From Halodesulfurarchaeum sp. HSR-GB (GTDB taxonomy: Archaea > Halobacteriota > Halobacteria > Halobacteriales > Halobacteriaceae): 64,000 nt of DNA. The stretch covers positions 62,001 to 126,000 of the forward strand of contig NZ_JAVKGN010000001.1 of assembly GCF_031432215.1 (NCBI RefSeq), given 5' to 3'. Position numbers and translations under genes: made by a program. The notes beneath the pieces were generated by a model. The model had not been told where the DNA came from, ran no database searches, and was given only the letters and a program-made list of their open reading frames with translations. Position 1 is the first letter of the stretch; the number at the start of each line of letters is the position of its first letter. Below, in pieces: positions 26,189-34,224 of the stretch.

Positions 26189-27015
26189 GTGTGATAGCAG
26201 TGGCCAAGAAGGACTTCGCGGATGCGCGGCGGTCAAAAGCCCTCCAGGGACTGGCCATTCTGTTTGTAGTGATGGGCGTGGGCGGGACCTACCTCTACAC
26301 GTTGCTCCCGACGATGGACCCCGAATTGGGGCCGGTCTCGCCCGAGGGGCTCTATGTTTTCCTCGGCCAGATTAGTGCACTGTTCATCGCTATCTCCGCG
26401 GTCGTGTTGAGCTACAAGGCCATCGCTGGCGAGTCCGAAAGCGGCAGCGTGAAGCTCCTGCTGGGACTGCCCCATACCCGCAGGGACGTCTTCCTCGGCA
26501 AGGTCATCGGGCGTTCGAGCGTGATGTTTCTCGCGCTTTTGGTCGGGCTACTGGCGACCTTCGGCGTCGCCACCGCACTTCTCGAAGGAGCCTCCGCGGT
26601 CGGATTTGCCGGATTCCTCGTGGTGACGATGGTCTTTGGTCTGGTGTATGTCACGCTGATGGTATCGATATCTGCGTCGACGGCCTCGACGAGCCGGGCC
26701 GCGACCCTGGGAATCGGGCTGTTCGTGGTCCTGGAACTCATGTGGGATGTCGTGGTCTTCGGGGTCGCCTTCGTCGCGAACGGGTTCACCGTTCCAGCAG
26801 GGGGCCCAACGTCAACCTGGGTCTTGGCCCTGAGCGGGTTTGCGCCGACAGTGGCCTACGACAGTGCCGTCACCTGGGTGGTCGGATTCCTCGCCGGTCA
26901 ACCCCCGACAGTACCGTTTTTCCGGGAACTCTGGTTCGCGCTACTCGTCTTTGCGTTCTGGGCGCTGCTTCCAGGACTGTTTGGGTACAGTCGGTATCGC
27001 AGGGCGGATTTGTAA
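26185..27015 (+). CDS. ABC-2 type transporter permease
   Basis: 276 aa with six hydrophobic helices. The N-terminal cytoplasmic KKDFADARRSKALQG and KLLLGLPHTRRDVFLGK are typical of the NosY/ABC-2 family. It is the membrane partner of the ATPase immediately upstream, coupled by a four-base overlap. The substrate is not predictable; members export drugs, copper-related factors or peptides. It is the last gene with ordinary GC content before an AT-richer stretch. Confidence 0.9.
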   Translation: MSVIAVAKKDFADARRSKALQGLAILFVVMGVGGTYLYTLLPTMDPELGPVSPEGLYVFLGQISALFIAISAVVLSYKAIAGESESGSVKLLLGLPHTRRDVFLGKVIGRSSVMFLALLVGLLATFGVATALLEGASAVGFAGFLVVTMVFGLVYVTLMVSISASTASTSRAATLGIGLFVVLELMWDVVVFGVAFVANGFTVPAGGPTSTWVLALSGFAPTVAYDSAVTWVVGFLAGQPPTVPFFRELWFALLVFAFWALLPGLFGYSRYRRADL

Positions 27016-27114
27016 ACACAGGAATGGAATCGTACCGTGCCAACAGCAGTCCACCCACAAATACATGAATGGTAAATGGCAACGACTATTGATTGAGATA
27101 AACACCTTGATTTT

Positions 27115-28152
27115 ATGGATAGAAAACGTCGAGCACTCCTCTCGGGCTTGGGGACGACGTCTCTACTACTGACTGCTGGTTGTTCTACCACTGAACAGAA
27201 GACATCAACTGGGCAGAAGACATCATCTGGGGACAACAATGAAACCACTAGTTTCAAAGAGGTGGTAGAAACACAACGAGAGATCGTGAACAAAGTGGAC
27301 TGTGCAGATTATCAAACCGATGCCATATTCAGGCTTGAAACAACTGGCGTGCATGCGATAACCAAATCCGAGGAACTGGCCACCGAAATTAAATCACACA
27401 TATCCGAATCTACTACCAACGACTCGATCACCATCCAGATTGAGGATTATGAAGGTGAATCCACGACATTTTTCGTTGTAGAAGCGCCCCAGAACGAGGT
27501 TTCCGCAAGAGATCTAGGTGAGGAGTTTCACGAATCAGCGGATTATGTTGCAGTACAAGGGGGTCAATCGATTAGATCAGTCACGGAGTACGTTTCACAA
27601 ATCGAGGCATGGCTAGAGAGTCAAAACCGCCTCAATGAATCTACAACGAGAATTAGTTGGCCCGAGCCCCCAGGCGAAATCGAAGCAACTGCGACGATTG
27701 ATGGAGTGAGCCAAATGGCGGATCTCTTCGAGGAGGACCTCATCCAAGCGCGTGTCCCAATGGAAAGGGGCGAGAGAACAGTGTTTTCGACCGCTGATTT
27801 GTCATCGATTACATCACCAACGAATTTGGATAGGAGTCCGTCGATTTTCTTTTCGTTTTCCACCAACGCCCAACAACGCGTCTATGAGAGGTTCCGAGAG
27901 ACGAATGTCATAACAGATTCTGGAACGGGGGACAACGAGCTGCACTACTATATCTCCGGGGAGAATGTGGGCGCGCCAAAAATCCTCCCTGAAGCAGTCG
28001 AGGGCTGGAACGAGACTGGCAGAATTCAGGCGTTAGGGATCCCAATTGAGATGGCGGACGCCCGACGATTTTATGACCGATTTCCCAATTTAGATGTGAT
28101 GGACTCGGATGGAACAGTTACTGCAAGATTCGAGATCGACTTATGTGAATGA
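27115..28152 (+). CDS. Lipoprotein with SecD-P1-head-like segment
   Basis: 345 aa. RR at 5-6, a hydrophobic stretch and lipobox TAGC with C23 suggest a Tat-dependent lipoprotein. The region about 240-325 (SPSIFFSFSTNAQQRVYERF, then ENVGAPKI and GRIQALGIPIEMA) resembles the first periplasmic head domain of SecD, including the order PxVxFxF, then a buried xVxSAPxI-like strand. No membrane helices follow. The gene is clearly AT-richer than its neighbours, a sign of transfer. It starts 99 bases after the permease and may or may not share its promoter. Function unknown. Confidence 0.6.
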   Translation: MDRKRRALLSGLGTTSLLLTAGCSTTEQKTSTGQKTSSGDNNETTSFKEVVETQREIVNKVDCADYQTDAIFRLETTGVHAITKSEELATEIKSHISESTTNDSITIQIEDYEGESTTFFVVEAPQNEVSARDLGEEFHESADYVAVQGGQSIRSVTEYVSQIEAWLESQNRLNESTTRISWPEPPGEIEATATIDGVSQMADLFEEDLIQARVPMERGERTVFSTADLSSITSPTNLDRSPSIFFSFSTNAQQRVYERFRETNVITDSGTGDNELHYYISGENVGAPKILPEAVEGWNETGRIQALGIPIEMADARRFYDRFPNLDVMDSDGTVTARFEIDLCE

Positions 28153-28422
28153 TTATAGGGACTGGATTTGGATGCATGATTGCGTTCTTTCAGGTTGTTT
28201 CAGTCATCAGTTGAATAGCCACACACCTCTTTACAGAATGCGTCGCCACTATTCATCGGCGTGGTTTTTCGGACCCGCCCCGTTACAATCAGTGATTGGC
28301 TGCTGATTAGAAGCCACATAATGACGTGGGAAGTCGGAGATGCCTGGAATGCAAAATGTATCTGACGCATGGAACGTTCGAAATACTCACAATTCATGCC
28401 GAAATAGACGAAATATCCCACT
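28153..28422. other. AT-rich intergenic stretch without a supported gene
   Basis: Base composition is like the flanking AT-rich genes. Short open frames on both strands lack a start context or protein-like composition. No repeat or RNA fold stands out. The last part presumably holds the promoter of the CPBP protease gene. Confidence 0.5.
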
Positions 28423-29148
28423 ATGAAAGGAAACGTCACAACAGGTCAAACCTCAAAACCCCGCACCGTGATCGAAGTACTGGGATTAACTCTCGCCACG
28501 TTCATTGTTGCGATAATCGCGGGGATTGTGTTCATCGTCCCGATGGTGGCACTCGGATACGACATACAAACGACTTATGTGCTGGTCGGGGCAACAGCTG
28601 CCAGTCAAATCGCGATGTTCGGTCTCGGCTACGCCTACCTCCGCTATCGAGACCTTACGGTATCAATTATGACGCCGAACCGCTTTGAGGTTGGCTATGT
28701 CATTGGTGGTGTTCTTGCTGCACTCATCACAGCAGTGGCGCTGTCTGCCCTGTTAGTGACATTCGATCTCCTTCCTGGCTCGGTGATCAGTGAGACAGCA
28801 ACGACGAATCCAACATACCTCCTTGGACTCGCTGCACTCTCAGTCCTCATCGTCGCCCCGGTTGAGGAATTCGTGTTTCGAGGTGTCATTCAACGACGGC
28901 TCCGAAACCAGTTCGGACCGGTACCAGCGATAATCGGTGCAAGTCTGTTGTTCGGGTCAATGCATCTAGTGAATTACACCGGGAACCCCGTGCCAATCAT
29001 CGCAGGGGCGCTTCTAATTTCATCCATCGGTGCGATCTTCGGGGCTGTGTACGAACGCACGGGGAATCTTTTCGTTCCGGTGTTGGTCCACGCAATCTAT
29101 AACGTCATTCTCTTAGTGACCAGTTACCTGGCAACGACAAGCCTCTGA
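28423..29148 (+). CDS. CPBP-family intramembrane metalloprotease
   Basis: 241 aa, about seven membrane helices. The catalytic motifs of the Abi/CAAX-type group are present: EE in APVEEFVFRGVIQRRL (about 146-161) and the later His in FGSMHLVNY; a further His in VLVHAIYNV completes the site. Such proteases act within the membrane, often in bacteriocin immunity or prenyl-protein processing; the substrate here is unknown. Codon use is AT-richer than the core genes. It lies in the accessory block next to the lipoprotein. Confidence 0.88.
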   Translation: MKGNVTTGQTSKPRTVIEVLGLTLATFIVAIIAGIVFIVPMVALGYDIQTTYVLVGATAASQIAMFGLGYAYLRYRDLTVSIMTPNRFEVGYVIGGVLAALITAVALSALLVTFDLLPGSVISETATTNPTYLLGLAALSVLIVAPVEEFVFRGVIQRRLRNQFGPVPAIIGASLLFGSMHLVNYTGNPVPIIAGALLISSIGAIFGAVYERTGNLFVPVLVHAIYNVILLVTSYLATTSL

Positions 29149-29233
29149 GTATGGACGGATGAGGACCAGAATGTCCAATCAGCTATCTTGAGTGAGTTGC
29201 AGTGTCTTGATTCAACACTATTCGGTGAGCCGG

Positions 29234-29422
29234 TTATCTGGATTCGAGCGATTCAGCCCAGTTGATGACGTTGGCGAAGAAAACCATTACCACGACGAAG
29301 AACACGAGGAATACCCCACCATGGACGAAGTTGAATTGCCCTGAAAAGGCCAGTGAGACGAAGAGAAACCCAGTTAATGCAGCGATGGTCCCTGCCACAT
29401 ACAAACGTAATGTTGTTTCCAT
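29234..29422 (-). CDS. Small two-helix membrane protein
   Basis: 62 aa from the ATG at 29422 (METTLRLYVAGTIAALTG). Two hydrophobic helices (about 5-25 and 33-55) and a short acidic tail. The longer frame to 29611 runs through a TATA-like GGATTTATTGTA just upstream of this ATG and is rejected. Family not recognised. It is convergent with the CPBP gene. Confidence 0.65.
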   Translation of the reverse strand: METTLRLYVAGTIAALTGFLFVSLAFSGQFNFVHGGVFLVFFVVVMVFFANVINWAESLESR

Positions 29423-29582
29423 GTAACTAATGCTACTCCTGGTACAATAAATCCCGCTCGACGAAATGATCGGAATTGGGCAAAATAGACTCGCCCCGGC
29501 CCAAACCCCCTTGTTTCGTCCCTGGTAAAAATGACCTTCAATCGCTCGTCTCACCCATTCGAATCCGTCCGATCGCGCCACA

Positions 29583-29609
29583 GCCGGCGCTCGAAACGTG
29601 AGCGCCGGC
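29583..29609 (-). repeat. Perfect hairpin closing the tRNA-Val(CAC) trailer array
   Basis: GCCGGCGCTC-GAAACGT-GAGCGCCGGC, a perfect 10-bp stem with a 7-base loop. On the minus strand it follows directly after the last tRNA-3'-end copy (29616), separated by a short AT run. It could stop transcription or protect the end of a trailer RNA. Confidence 0.65.
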
Positions 29610-29615
29610 AAAATA

Positions 29616-29692
29616 TGGGTCGGGGCGGATTCGAACCGGAGGAAGACTCACTCGTTCCTCGCTCGTCTTCCAGGGCTCGAATCCGCTGACCC
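29616..29692 (-). repeat. Palindrome P2 with a tRNA-Val 3'-end arm
   Basis: 77 bp. The lower end (29616-29637) is an exact copy of the last 22 bases of tRNA-Val: T-arm 3' part, acceptor strand and discriminator. The other end carries its inverted counterpart: GGGTC then GCGGATTCGA. Inside is a second stem GGAAGAC/GTCTTCC around a loop containing GAGCGAGGAACGAGT. No D-arm or anticodon arm exists, so it is not a tRNA. The whole unit can fold as one long hairpin. Confidence 0.7.
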
Positions 29693-29760
29693 GTTTACGA
29701 CCGCGATCTCATCGCAGCGACACAGCACGCTGGTCGCTGCGAAGTGAGAGTCGCTGAAAA
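29693..29760 (-). repeat. Hairpin H2 of the trailer array
   Basis: Between the two palindromes. Inner stem TCGCAGCGAC/GTCGCTGCGA is a perfect 10 bp. The outer stem GCGA-TCTCA pairs with TGAGA-G-TCGC with one extra G on one side. Hairpin H1 has the same bulge position but different paired bases. It is nearly identical to the sequence right after tRNA-Val(GAC) at 62046-62113 (one substitution). Confidence 0.7.
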
Positions 29761-29828
29761 TGGGTCGGGGCGGATTCGAACCTCAGTCACTTCGCTTCGC
29801 TCGTTCCCTGATTCGAATCCGCTGCCCC
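29761..29828 (-). repeat. Palindrome P1 with a tRNA-Val 3'-end arm
   Basis: 68 bp, same design as P2. 29761-29782 is an exact 22-base copy of the tRNA-Val 3' end. The opposite arm holds GGGGC and GCGGATTCGAA, complementary to TTCGAATCCGC. The inner closing pairs are TCAG/CTGA instead of GGAAGAC/GTCTTCC, with a related loop. The different inner stem that still pairs suggests that the fold, not the sequence, is kept. Confidence 0.7.
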
Positions 29829-29891
29829 TTCACAACCGCAATCACACGTCTCGGGACACAAGCGTCCCTCGCCGGTGTGAGTTGCGAAGAA
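29829..29891 (-). repeat. Hairpin H1 of the trailer array, directly after tRNA-Val(CAC)
   Basis: Outer stem CGCAA-TCACAC pairs with GTGTGA-G-TTGCG, again with a single extra G at the same place as in H2. The inner stem is GGGAC/GTCCC. It starts one base after the tRNA 3' end, so it would be at the start of the 3' trailer of the tRNA transcript. Confidence 0.65.
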
Positions 29892-29966
29892 TGGGTCGGG
29901 GCGGATTCGAACCGCCGGCCTGCTCCGTGTGAAGGAGCCGTCATAGCCTGACTAGACCACCGACCC
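29892..29966 (-). tRNA. tRNA-Val (anticodon CAC)
   Basis: 75 nt with discriminator A. Acceptor GGGTCGG pairs with CCGACCC. The D-arm lies in GTCTAGTCAGGCTATGAC. Anticodon stem GCTCC/GGAGC encloses loop TTCACAC, anticodon CAC (reads GUG). The T-arm is GGCGGTTCGAATCCGCC. No intron. CTTAAGA about 25-30 bases upstream (near 29994) may be its TATA element. Its last 22 bases recur twice downstream in the hairpin array. Confidence 0.95.
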
Positions 29967-30015
29967 GCTGACTTGCTCTAGTGACAGGACGCTCTTAAGC
30001 GTTGTCGATTCGGGT

Positions 30016-30546
30016 TCAATACGTGGGGTGGACCTCGTCCACGCCGTCCCGCTTGTTCGCCTGCCGCGCCGTCACGAAGAGCAGATCCGAAAGTCGGTTG
30101 AGGTACACGAGCGGTGCCTGTTCGACGTCCTCGGCCTCGGTCAAAGCCATAACCTGCCGTTCAGCCCGTCGACAGACTGTCCTGGCGTGGTGCAACCGCG
30201 ATCCGGCCGTTCCGCCCCCGGGGAGAATGAACTCCTGCTGGGGCTCGAGTTCCGCTTCGATGTCGTCGATCCACGACTCCAATGTCTGGACGTGCGAATC
30301 GTCGATCGCCGGTTCGCCTCCTGTTTCGGGGTTCGCGAGCACGGCCTGCAGAATGTGTAGCTGGTTCTGTACCGCTTCCAGCCGCTCGTCGATATCAGCG
30401 TAACCGGTTGGGCGAACCATCCCGACCAGGGCGTTGAGTTCGTCGACCGTCCCGTAGGCTTGCACCCGCAAATTGGTCTTTGCCACCCGTGACCCGTCGA
30501 AGAGATCGGTTTGCCCCTCATCACCCCGCCCGGTGTAGACCGTCAT
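30016..30546 (-). CDS. Cob(I)alamin adenosyltransferase, PduO type
   Basis: 176 aa. It makes adenosylcobalamin from cob(I)alamin and ATP. YTGRGDEGQTDLFDG (4-18) is the ATP-binding N-terminal block. LPGGGTAGSRLHHARTVCRRAER (about 108-130) carries the conserved Arg/His/Arg motif, and LNRLSDLLFVTARQ closes the active site. It supplies the cofactor needed by the B12-dependent ribonucleotide reductase encoded at 53.6-57.8 kb. Four-base overlap with the upstream glutaredoxin gene. Confidence 0.94.
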   Translation of the reverse strand: MTVYTGRGDEGQTDLFDGSRVAKTNLRVQAYGTVDELNALVGMVRPTGYADIDERLEAVQNQLHILQAVLANPETGGEPAIDDSHVQTLESWIDDIEAELEPQQEFILPGGGTAGSRLHHARTVCRRAERQVMALTEAEDVEQAPLVYLNRLSDLLFVTARQANKRDGVDEVHPTY

Positions 30547-30782
30547 GCAAGCGTCGTCTCGACGTACTCGATGATCCGGTCCGTGTTGGCCATGACGACC
30601 GAGCGGTCGTCGTCCTCGAGTACAGGGACCCCGCGCTGCTCACTCACCGCCTTGACCTCGTCCCGTTCGGAGAACAGCGCGTCGACCCAGTGGATCTCGT
30701 ACTCGATCTCGTTTGCGTCGAGGGTCTCCATGACCCGTTCACAGGCGGGACAGCCGTCGAGTGCGTATAGCGTGATCGTCAT
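30543..30782 (-). CDS. Glutaredoxin-like thiol-disulfide protein
   Basis: 79 aa, a minimal thioredoxin fold. CPAC at 11-14 is the redox site, GVPVL (about 51-55) the cis-proline loop. It is coupled to the cobalamin adenosyltransferase gene by a four-base overlap. It may keep a thiol reduced for cobalamin or nucleotide reduction; this is inferred from position only. Confidence 0.88.
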   Translation of the reverse strand: MTITLYALDGCPACERVMETLDANEIEYEIHWVDALFSERDEVKAVSEQRGVPVLEDDDRSVVMANTDRIIEYVETTLA

Positions 30783-30895
30783 AGTCTCCAGAAGGCCCTA
30801 CCCGGGTAAATGTGTTCGGCACCCGGTCCGGGTCGCGGGTTCGACCCGCAGGAAATCAGTATTTTCAATGTGGCGGGGCACACAGAGTCGGTACG

Positions 30896-31063
30896 ATGGA
30901 GATCGAACACTACTGTCCGGAGTGTGGCGAAGAGCGGTCGTTCTCGCTCATGGCGAGCAACCAGATGCATCTCGGCAAGAAGACGAAGTGGTGGTGTGAG
31001 GAGTGTGGCTACGAGATGGTCCTGATCGGCGAGAACGTCGACACCGCGGCGGCCCAGGCCTGA
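30896..31063 (+). CDS. Small two-knuckle zinc-ribbon protein
   Basis: 55 aa from the ATG at 30896. HYCPECGEERSFSL and WWCEECGYEMV give two CxxCG knuckles that bind one zinc. Compact basic middle (HLGKKTKWW). Very similar short proteins are conserved in haloarchaea, from memory; their role is unknown, perhaps nucleic-acid binding. It is divergent from the glutaredoxin gene. Confidence 0.8.
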   Translation: MEIEHYCPECGEERSFSLMASNQMHLGKKTKWWCEECGYEMVLIGENVDTAAAQA

Positions 31064-31103
31064 AACTCCCCTCTCTTAAGTACGGGCCGGTCGTTGCTGT
31101 GGT

Positions 31104-31475
31104 ATGAGCGAGCGCGGGATTCCCGTCGCGTGTGAGGGCGAGGACTGGTGTCCGATCCAGGCGACCGCCATCTTCTTCTGCAAGAAGTGGCACCCGGTCG
31201 TCGTCCATCGGCTGCTGGTCCACGGCCCGCTGGGGTTCAACGCACTCCAGGCCGAAGCCGGCGGGATCTCGAGCAAGGTACTCTCCGATACACTCGATGA
31301 ACTAGAGACCTATGGCATCGTCGAGCGGAACGTCGTCTCGGAGAAACCCGTCCGGGTCGAGTACGCACCGACCGACCGCGGGGCGGCACTCGAACCGATG
31401 TTACAAGCGATGCGTGAGTGGGGCGAAGAACACCTTCTAGAGCCCGACGACGCGGACGACCCGGTGGAGCCCTAG
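31104..31475 (+). CDS. HxlR-type winged-helix regulator
   Basis: 123 aa. WCPIQATAIFFCKKWHPVVV (about 13-32) and LVHGPLGFNAL, then ISSKVLSDTLDELETYGIVER, follow the HxlR recognition-helix and wing layout; VEYAPTDRG is the wing. C14 and C25 are in the place where some HxlR proteins sense aldehydes or redox state. The last four bases overlap the end of the convergent gcvPB gene. Target unknown. Confidence 0.88.
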   Translation: MSERGIPVACEGEDWCPIQATAIFFCKKWHPVVVHRLLVHGPLGFNALQAEAGGISSKVLSDTLDELETYGIVERNVVSEKPVRVEYAPTDRGAALEPMLQAMREWGEEHLLEPDDADDPVEP

Positions 31476-32905
31476 TTCTCCTCGAGGGCCTGCCAGGAGA
31501 GCCGCGGGTTGCGTGCGGCATCAGCCTGGTCGATCCGGCGGGCCGTCGTCCGATGGGGCGCACTCGAGAGTGCCTCCTCGTCGGATGTCTTCGCCGCGTT
31601 GAACGCCTCCGCGAGGAGATCGAGTGTCTCTTTACTCTCGCCCTCGGTCGGTTCGGTCATCAGGGCCTGCGAGACGATCTCCGGCCACTTTGTCGTGGGC
31701 GGGTGGACACCGAAGTCCAGCATCCGCTTTGCCATGTCCGAGGCGTCCAGGTCGCCGGCACTGGCCACGAACTCGTGGTGGAACGGCTCGAAGGGAATGT
31801 CCAGATCGATCTGAGTCGCCAGGTAGTTGGCGTTGAGCACGGCGTTCGCGCTCGTCGCGCACAGCCCCTCGTCGCCCAGGCGGGCGATGTAGGCCATGGC
31901 CTTGATCAGGACCAGCCAGTTCCCCTGGTAATTGTGAACTTTGCCGATAGTCTGTGCCGGCTCGAACAGTTCGTACCCGTCACCGTCGTCCTGCTCGCGA
32001 ACTTGTGGGGTCGGGAGGAACTCGGTGAGTTCGTCGACGACACCCACGGGGCCGGCCCCTGGACCGCCGCCACCGTGTGGCGTGGCGAAGGTCTTGTGCA
32101 CGTTGTAGTGCATGATGTCATAGCCCATGTCGCCCGGTCGGGCCCGGCCGAGGAGCGCGTTGAGGTTCGCGCCGTCATAGTAGACCAGGCCGCCGGCCTC
32201 GTGGACGATTTCGGCGATGTCCTCGATGTCACGCTCGAACAGCCCCAGCGTGTTGGGGTTCGTGAGCATGAACAGCGCGGTGTCCTCACCGACCGCGGCT
32301 TCCAGCGCGTCGAGTTCGACCCGGCCGTCATCGCCGCTGGGAATCTCGACCACGTCGTAGCCGGCCATCGCCGCGCTCGCGGGGTTCGTCCCGTGGGCCG
32401 TGTCCGGAACGACGACTTCACTCCGGTGGCCCTCGCCGTTTGCCTCGTGGTAGGCGGCGGCGATCCGGTTGCCGGTGAACTCCCCAGCAGCCCCGGCGGG
32501 CGGCTGGAGGGTCACGGCATCCATGCCGCCGATCTCCGCGAGGTACTCCTGGAGGGTGTAGAGCAGTTCCAGGTTCCCCTGGATGGTCTCTCCCGGGCGA
32601 TCGGGGTGGACCATCCCGTTGGGGTCCGCCGCCACGTCCTCGGTGAACGGCGGATTGAACTTCATCGTACAGGAGCCAAGCGGGTAGGGCCCCGTCTCGA
32701 TGGCGTAGTTCTGCTGGGAGAGCCGAACATAGTGCCGGGAGAGTTCCGGCTCGGCTGGGGCCGGAAGTTCCAGTGAGTCCCGTGTCAGCTCGTCGGGCAA
32801 CGGAGTGTCCTCGACGGCCTGCTCGGTTCCGAACTTCTCGGAGAGCAACGGTTCGTACTCCGGCCCCTCGTCGTCGTGGAAGCGGGCCTGATCGTAGTGT
32901 CGCAT
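31472..32905 (-). CDS. gcvPB: Glycine dehydrogenase (decarboxylating) subunit 2
   Basis: 477 aa. This is the C-terminal half of P-protein, with the PLP lysine K271 in NVHKTFATPHGGGGPG. Glycine-rich PAGAAGEFTG and YYDGANLNALLG are conserved. Together with GcvPA it decarboxylates glycine and loads aminomethyl on GcvH. One-base overlap with gcvPA. Last gene of the gcvT-H-PA-PB operon. Confidence 0.96.
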   Translation of the reverse strand: MRHYDQARFHDDEGPEYEPLLSEKFGTEQAVEDTPLPDELTRDSLELPAPAEPELSRHYVRLSQQNYAIETGPYPLGSCTMKFNPPFTEDVAADPNGMVHPDRPGETIQGNLELLYTLQEYLAEIGGMDAVTLQPPAGAAGEFTGNRIAAAYHEANGEGHRSEVVVPDTAHGTNPASAAMAGYDVVEIPSGDDGRVELDALEAAVGEDTALFMLTNPNTLGLFERDIEDIAEIVHEAGGLVYYDGANLNALLGRARPGDMGYDIMHYNVHKTFATPHGGGGPGAGPVGVVDELTEFLPTPQVREQDDGDGYELFEPAQTIGKVHNYQGNWLVLIKAMAYIARLGDEGLCATSANAVLNANYLATQIDLDIPFEPFHHEFVASAGDLDASDMAKRMLDFGVHPPTTKWPEIVSQALMTEPTEGESKETLDLLAEAFNAAKTSDEEALSSAPHRTTARRIDQADAARNPRLSWQALEEN

Positions 32906-34224
32906 CAGGCGACCACCTCCTCGACGGCGGCGAGTAGATCATCGACTGCGTGTTCGTTGGTTTCGGTCACGGTAAACTGGAGTTCGTGATCGTCGACCGC
33001 CTGCACCGCGAAGCCTTCGTCCTCGAGGTCCGCGGCGATCTCCGAGGCGGGGGCCTCGGTCCGGGCGACGAACTCGCGGAAGTGATGGCGGTCGTGAACC
33101 GGGGCCTCGATTCCCGGCAGGGCATCGAGCTGTGCGGCCAGGTCGCGGGGCAACTCGACCATCTGCTCGGCCAGGTCCACGAGCCCGTCGGGCCCGAGTG
33201 AGGCCGCGTGGATGGCAGTTCGGAGCGCGACCCAGGCCTGGTTCGTACAGATGTTACTCGTTGCCCGCTCGCGACGGATGTGCTGTTCGCGGGTCTGGAG
33301 GGTGAGGGTGAACGCCCGCTTGCCGTCCTGGTCCTCGCCGATGCCGATCAGGCGACCGGGAACGTGTCGCAGGTAGTCGTCCCGGGTGGCAAAGATGCCC
33401 AGGCCCATGCCGTAGGCGTTTGGCATGCCCAGCACGGCGTCACCGACGACCACGTCAGCGCCGAGATCGCCCGGCGCCTCCAGGATGGACATGGCGACTG
33501 GATCGCTCGCTACGGCAAACATGGCGTCGTTCTCGTGGGCGATTTCGCCGATCTCGGCGAGGTGTTCCTCGATGGTTCCGCGGGTGGTCGGGGACTCCGC
33601 GTAGACCATCAGGGTGTCCTCGTCGACGGCCGCAGTAAGCGCATCGATGTCCAGGGTCCCGTCTGCGGTCCCGACTCGCTTCACGTTGATGTCGTGGCCG
33701 GCGACGTAGTTCTCCAGGACCGAAACCCGCTCCTCGCGGACGTACTCGGGGACCAGCACGTCGGTCCCGTCGGCGTCCCGAATACGGGAGGCCAGCAGGG
33801 CGGCCTCGGCCAGTCCACTCGCGGCGTCGTACATCGAGGCGTTCGCGACCGGGAGCCCAGTGAGTTCCACGAGGATCGACTGGTACTCGAAGAGCGCCTG
33901 CAGGAAGCCCTGGGTGACCTCCGGCTGGTACTGCGTGTAGGAGGTCAGGAACTCCGAGCGCAGGCTGAGGCGGTCGACGACCGAGGGCACGTAGTGATCG
34001 TAGTACCCACGACCGAGGAACTCGGTCAGGTCGTCGTTGTTCCCGAGCATGTCCGAGACCATGTTGAGGACCGCCGGCTCGGACCGGGATTCGATGTCGA
34101 AGTCGCCGTCGAACCGGACCGGCTCCGGGATGTCGAACAGCGCTTCGACGTCCGATACCCCGACTGCGTCCAGCATCTCCGACGTGTCCGTCTCGGTATT
34201 TGGCGCGTACGGACTTCCTGACAT
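32905..34224 (-). CDS. gcvPA: Glycine dehydrogenase (decarboxylating) subunit 1
   Basis: 439 aa. This is the N-terminal half of the P-protein. Start [10 protein letters not shown] followed by [18 protein letters not shown] (about 69-86) and [17 protein letters not shown], the family hallmark. It lacks the PLP lysine and pairs with GcvPB. The split form is usual in archaea. It is tightly packed between gcvH (one-base overlap) and gcvPB. Confidence 0.96.
   Translation of the reverse strand: MSGSPYAPNTETDTSEMLDAVGVSDVEALFDIPEPVRFDGDFDIESRSEPAVLNMVSDMLGNNDDLTEFLGRGYYDHYVPSVVDRLSLRSEFLTSYTQYQPEVTQGFLQALFEYQSILVELTGLPVANASMYDAASGLAEAALLASRIRDADGTDVLVPEYVREERVSVLENYVAGHDINVKRVGTADGTLDIDALTAAVDEDTLMVYAESPTTRGTIEEHLAEIGEIAHENDAMFAVASDPVAMSILEAPGDLGADVVVGDAVLGMPNAYGMGLGIFATRDDYLRHVPGRLIGIGEDQDGKRAFTLTLQTREQHIRRERATSNICTNQAWVALRTAIHAASLGPDGLVDLAEQMVELPRDLAAQLDALPGIEAPVHDRHHFREFVARTEAPASEIAADLEDEGFAVQAVDDHELQFTVTETNEHAVDDLLAAVEEVVA

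Noticed and set aside
28200-28439. 79-codon minus-strand frame in the AT-rich gap
   Set aside because: It overlaps the start of the CPBP gene, has no promoter and has an unconvincing composition.
29583-29891. CRISPR array
   Set aside because: Repeats are long palindromes and tRNA-end copies, spacing is irregular, there are only two or three copies and no cas genes are present.
29744-29951. Short open frames translating to GGFEPP-type peptides
   Set aside because: These arise from reading antisense through tRNA T-arms and their copies. They are not genes.
29616-29966. attL/attR pair of an integrated element
   Set aside because: The tRNA-end repeats are only about 130-145 bp apart, with no integrase or cargo between them. 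The palindromic design is not explained by integration alone.
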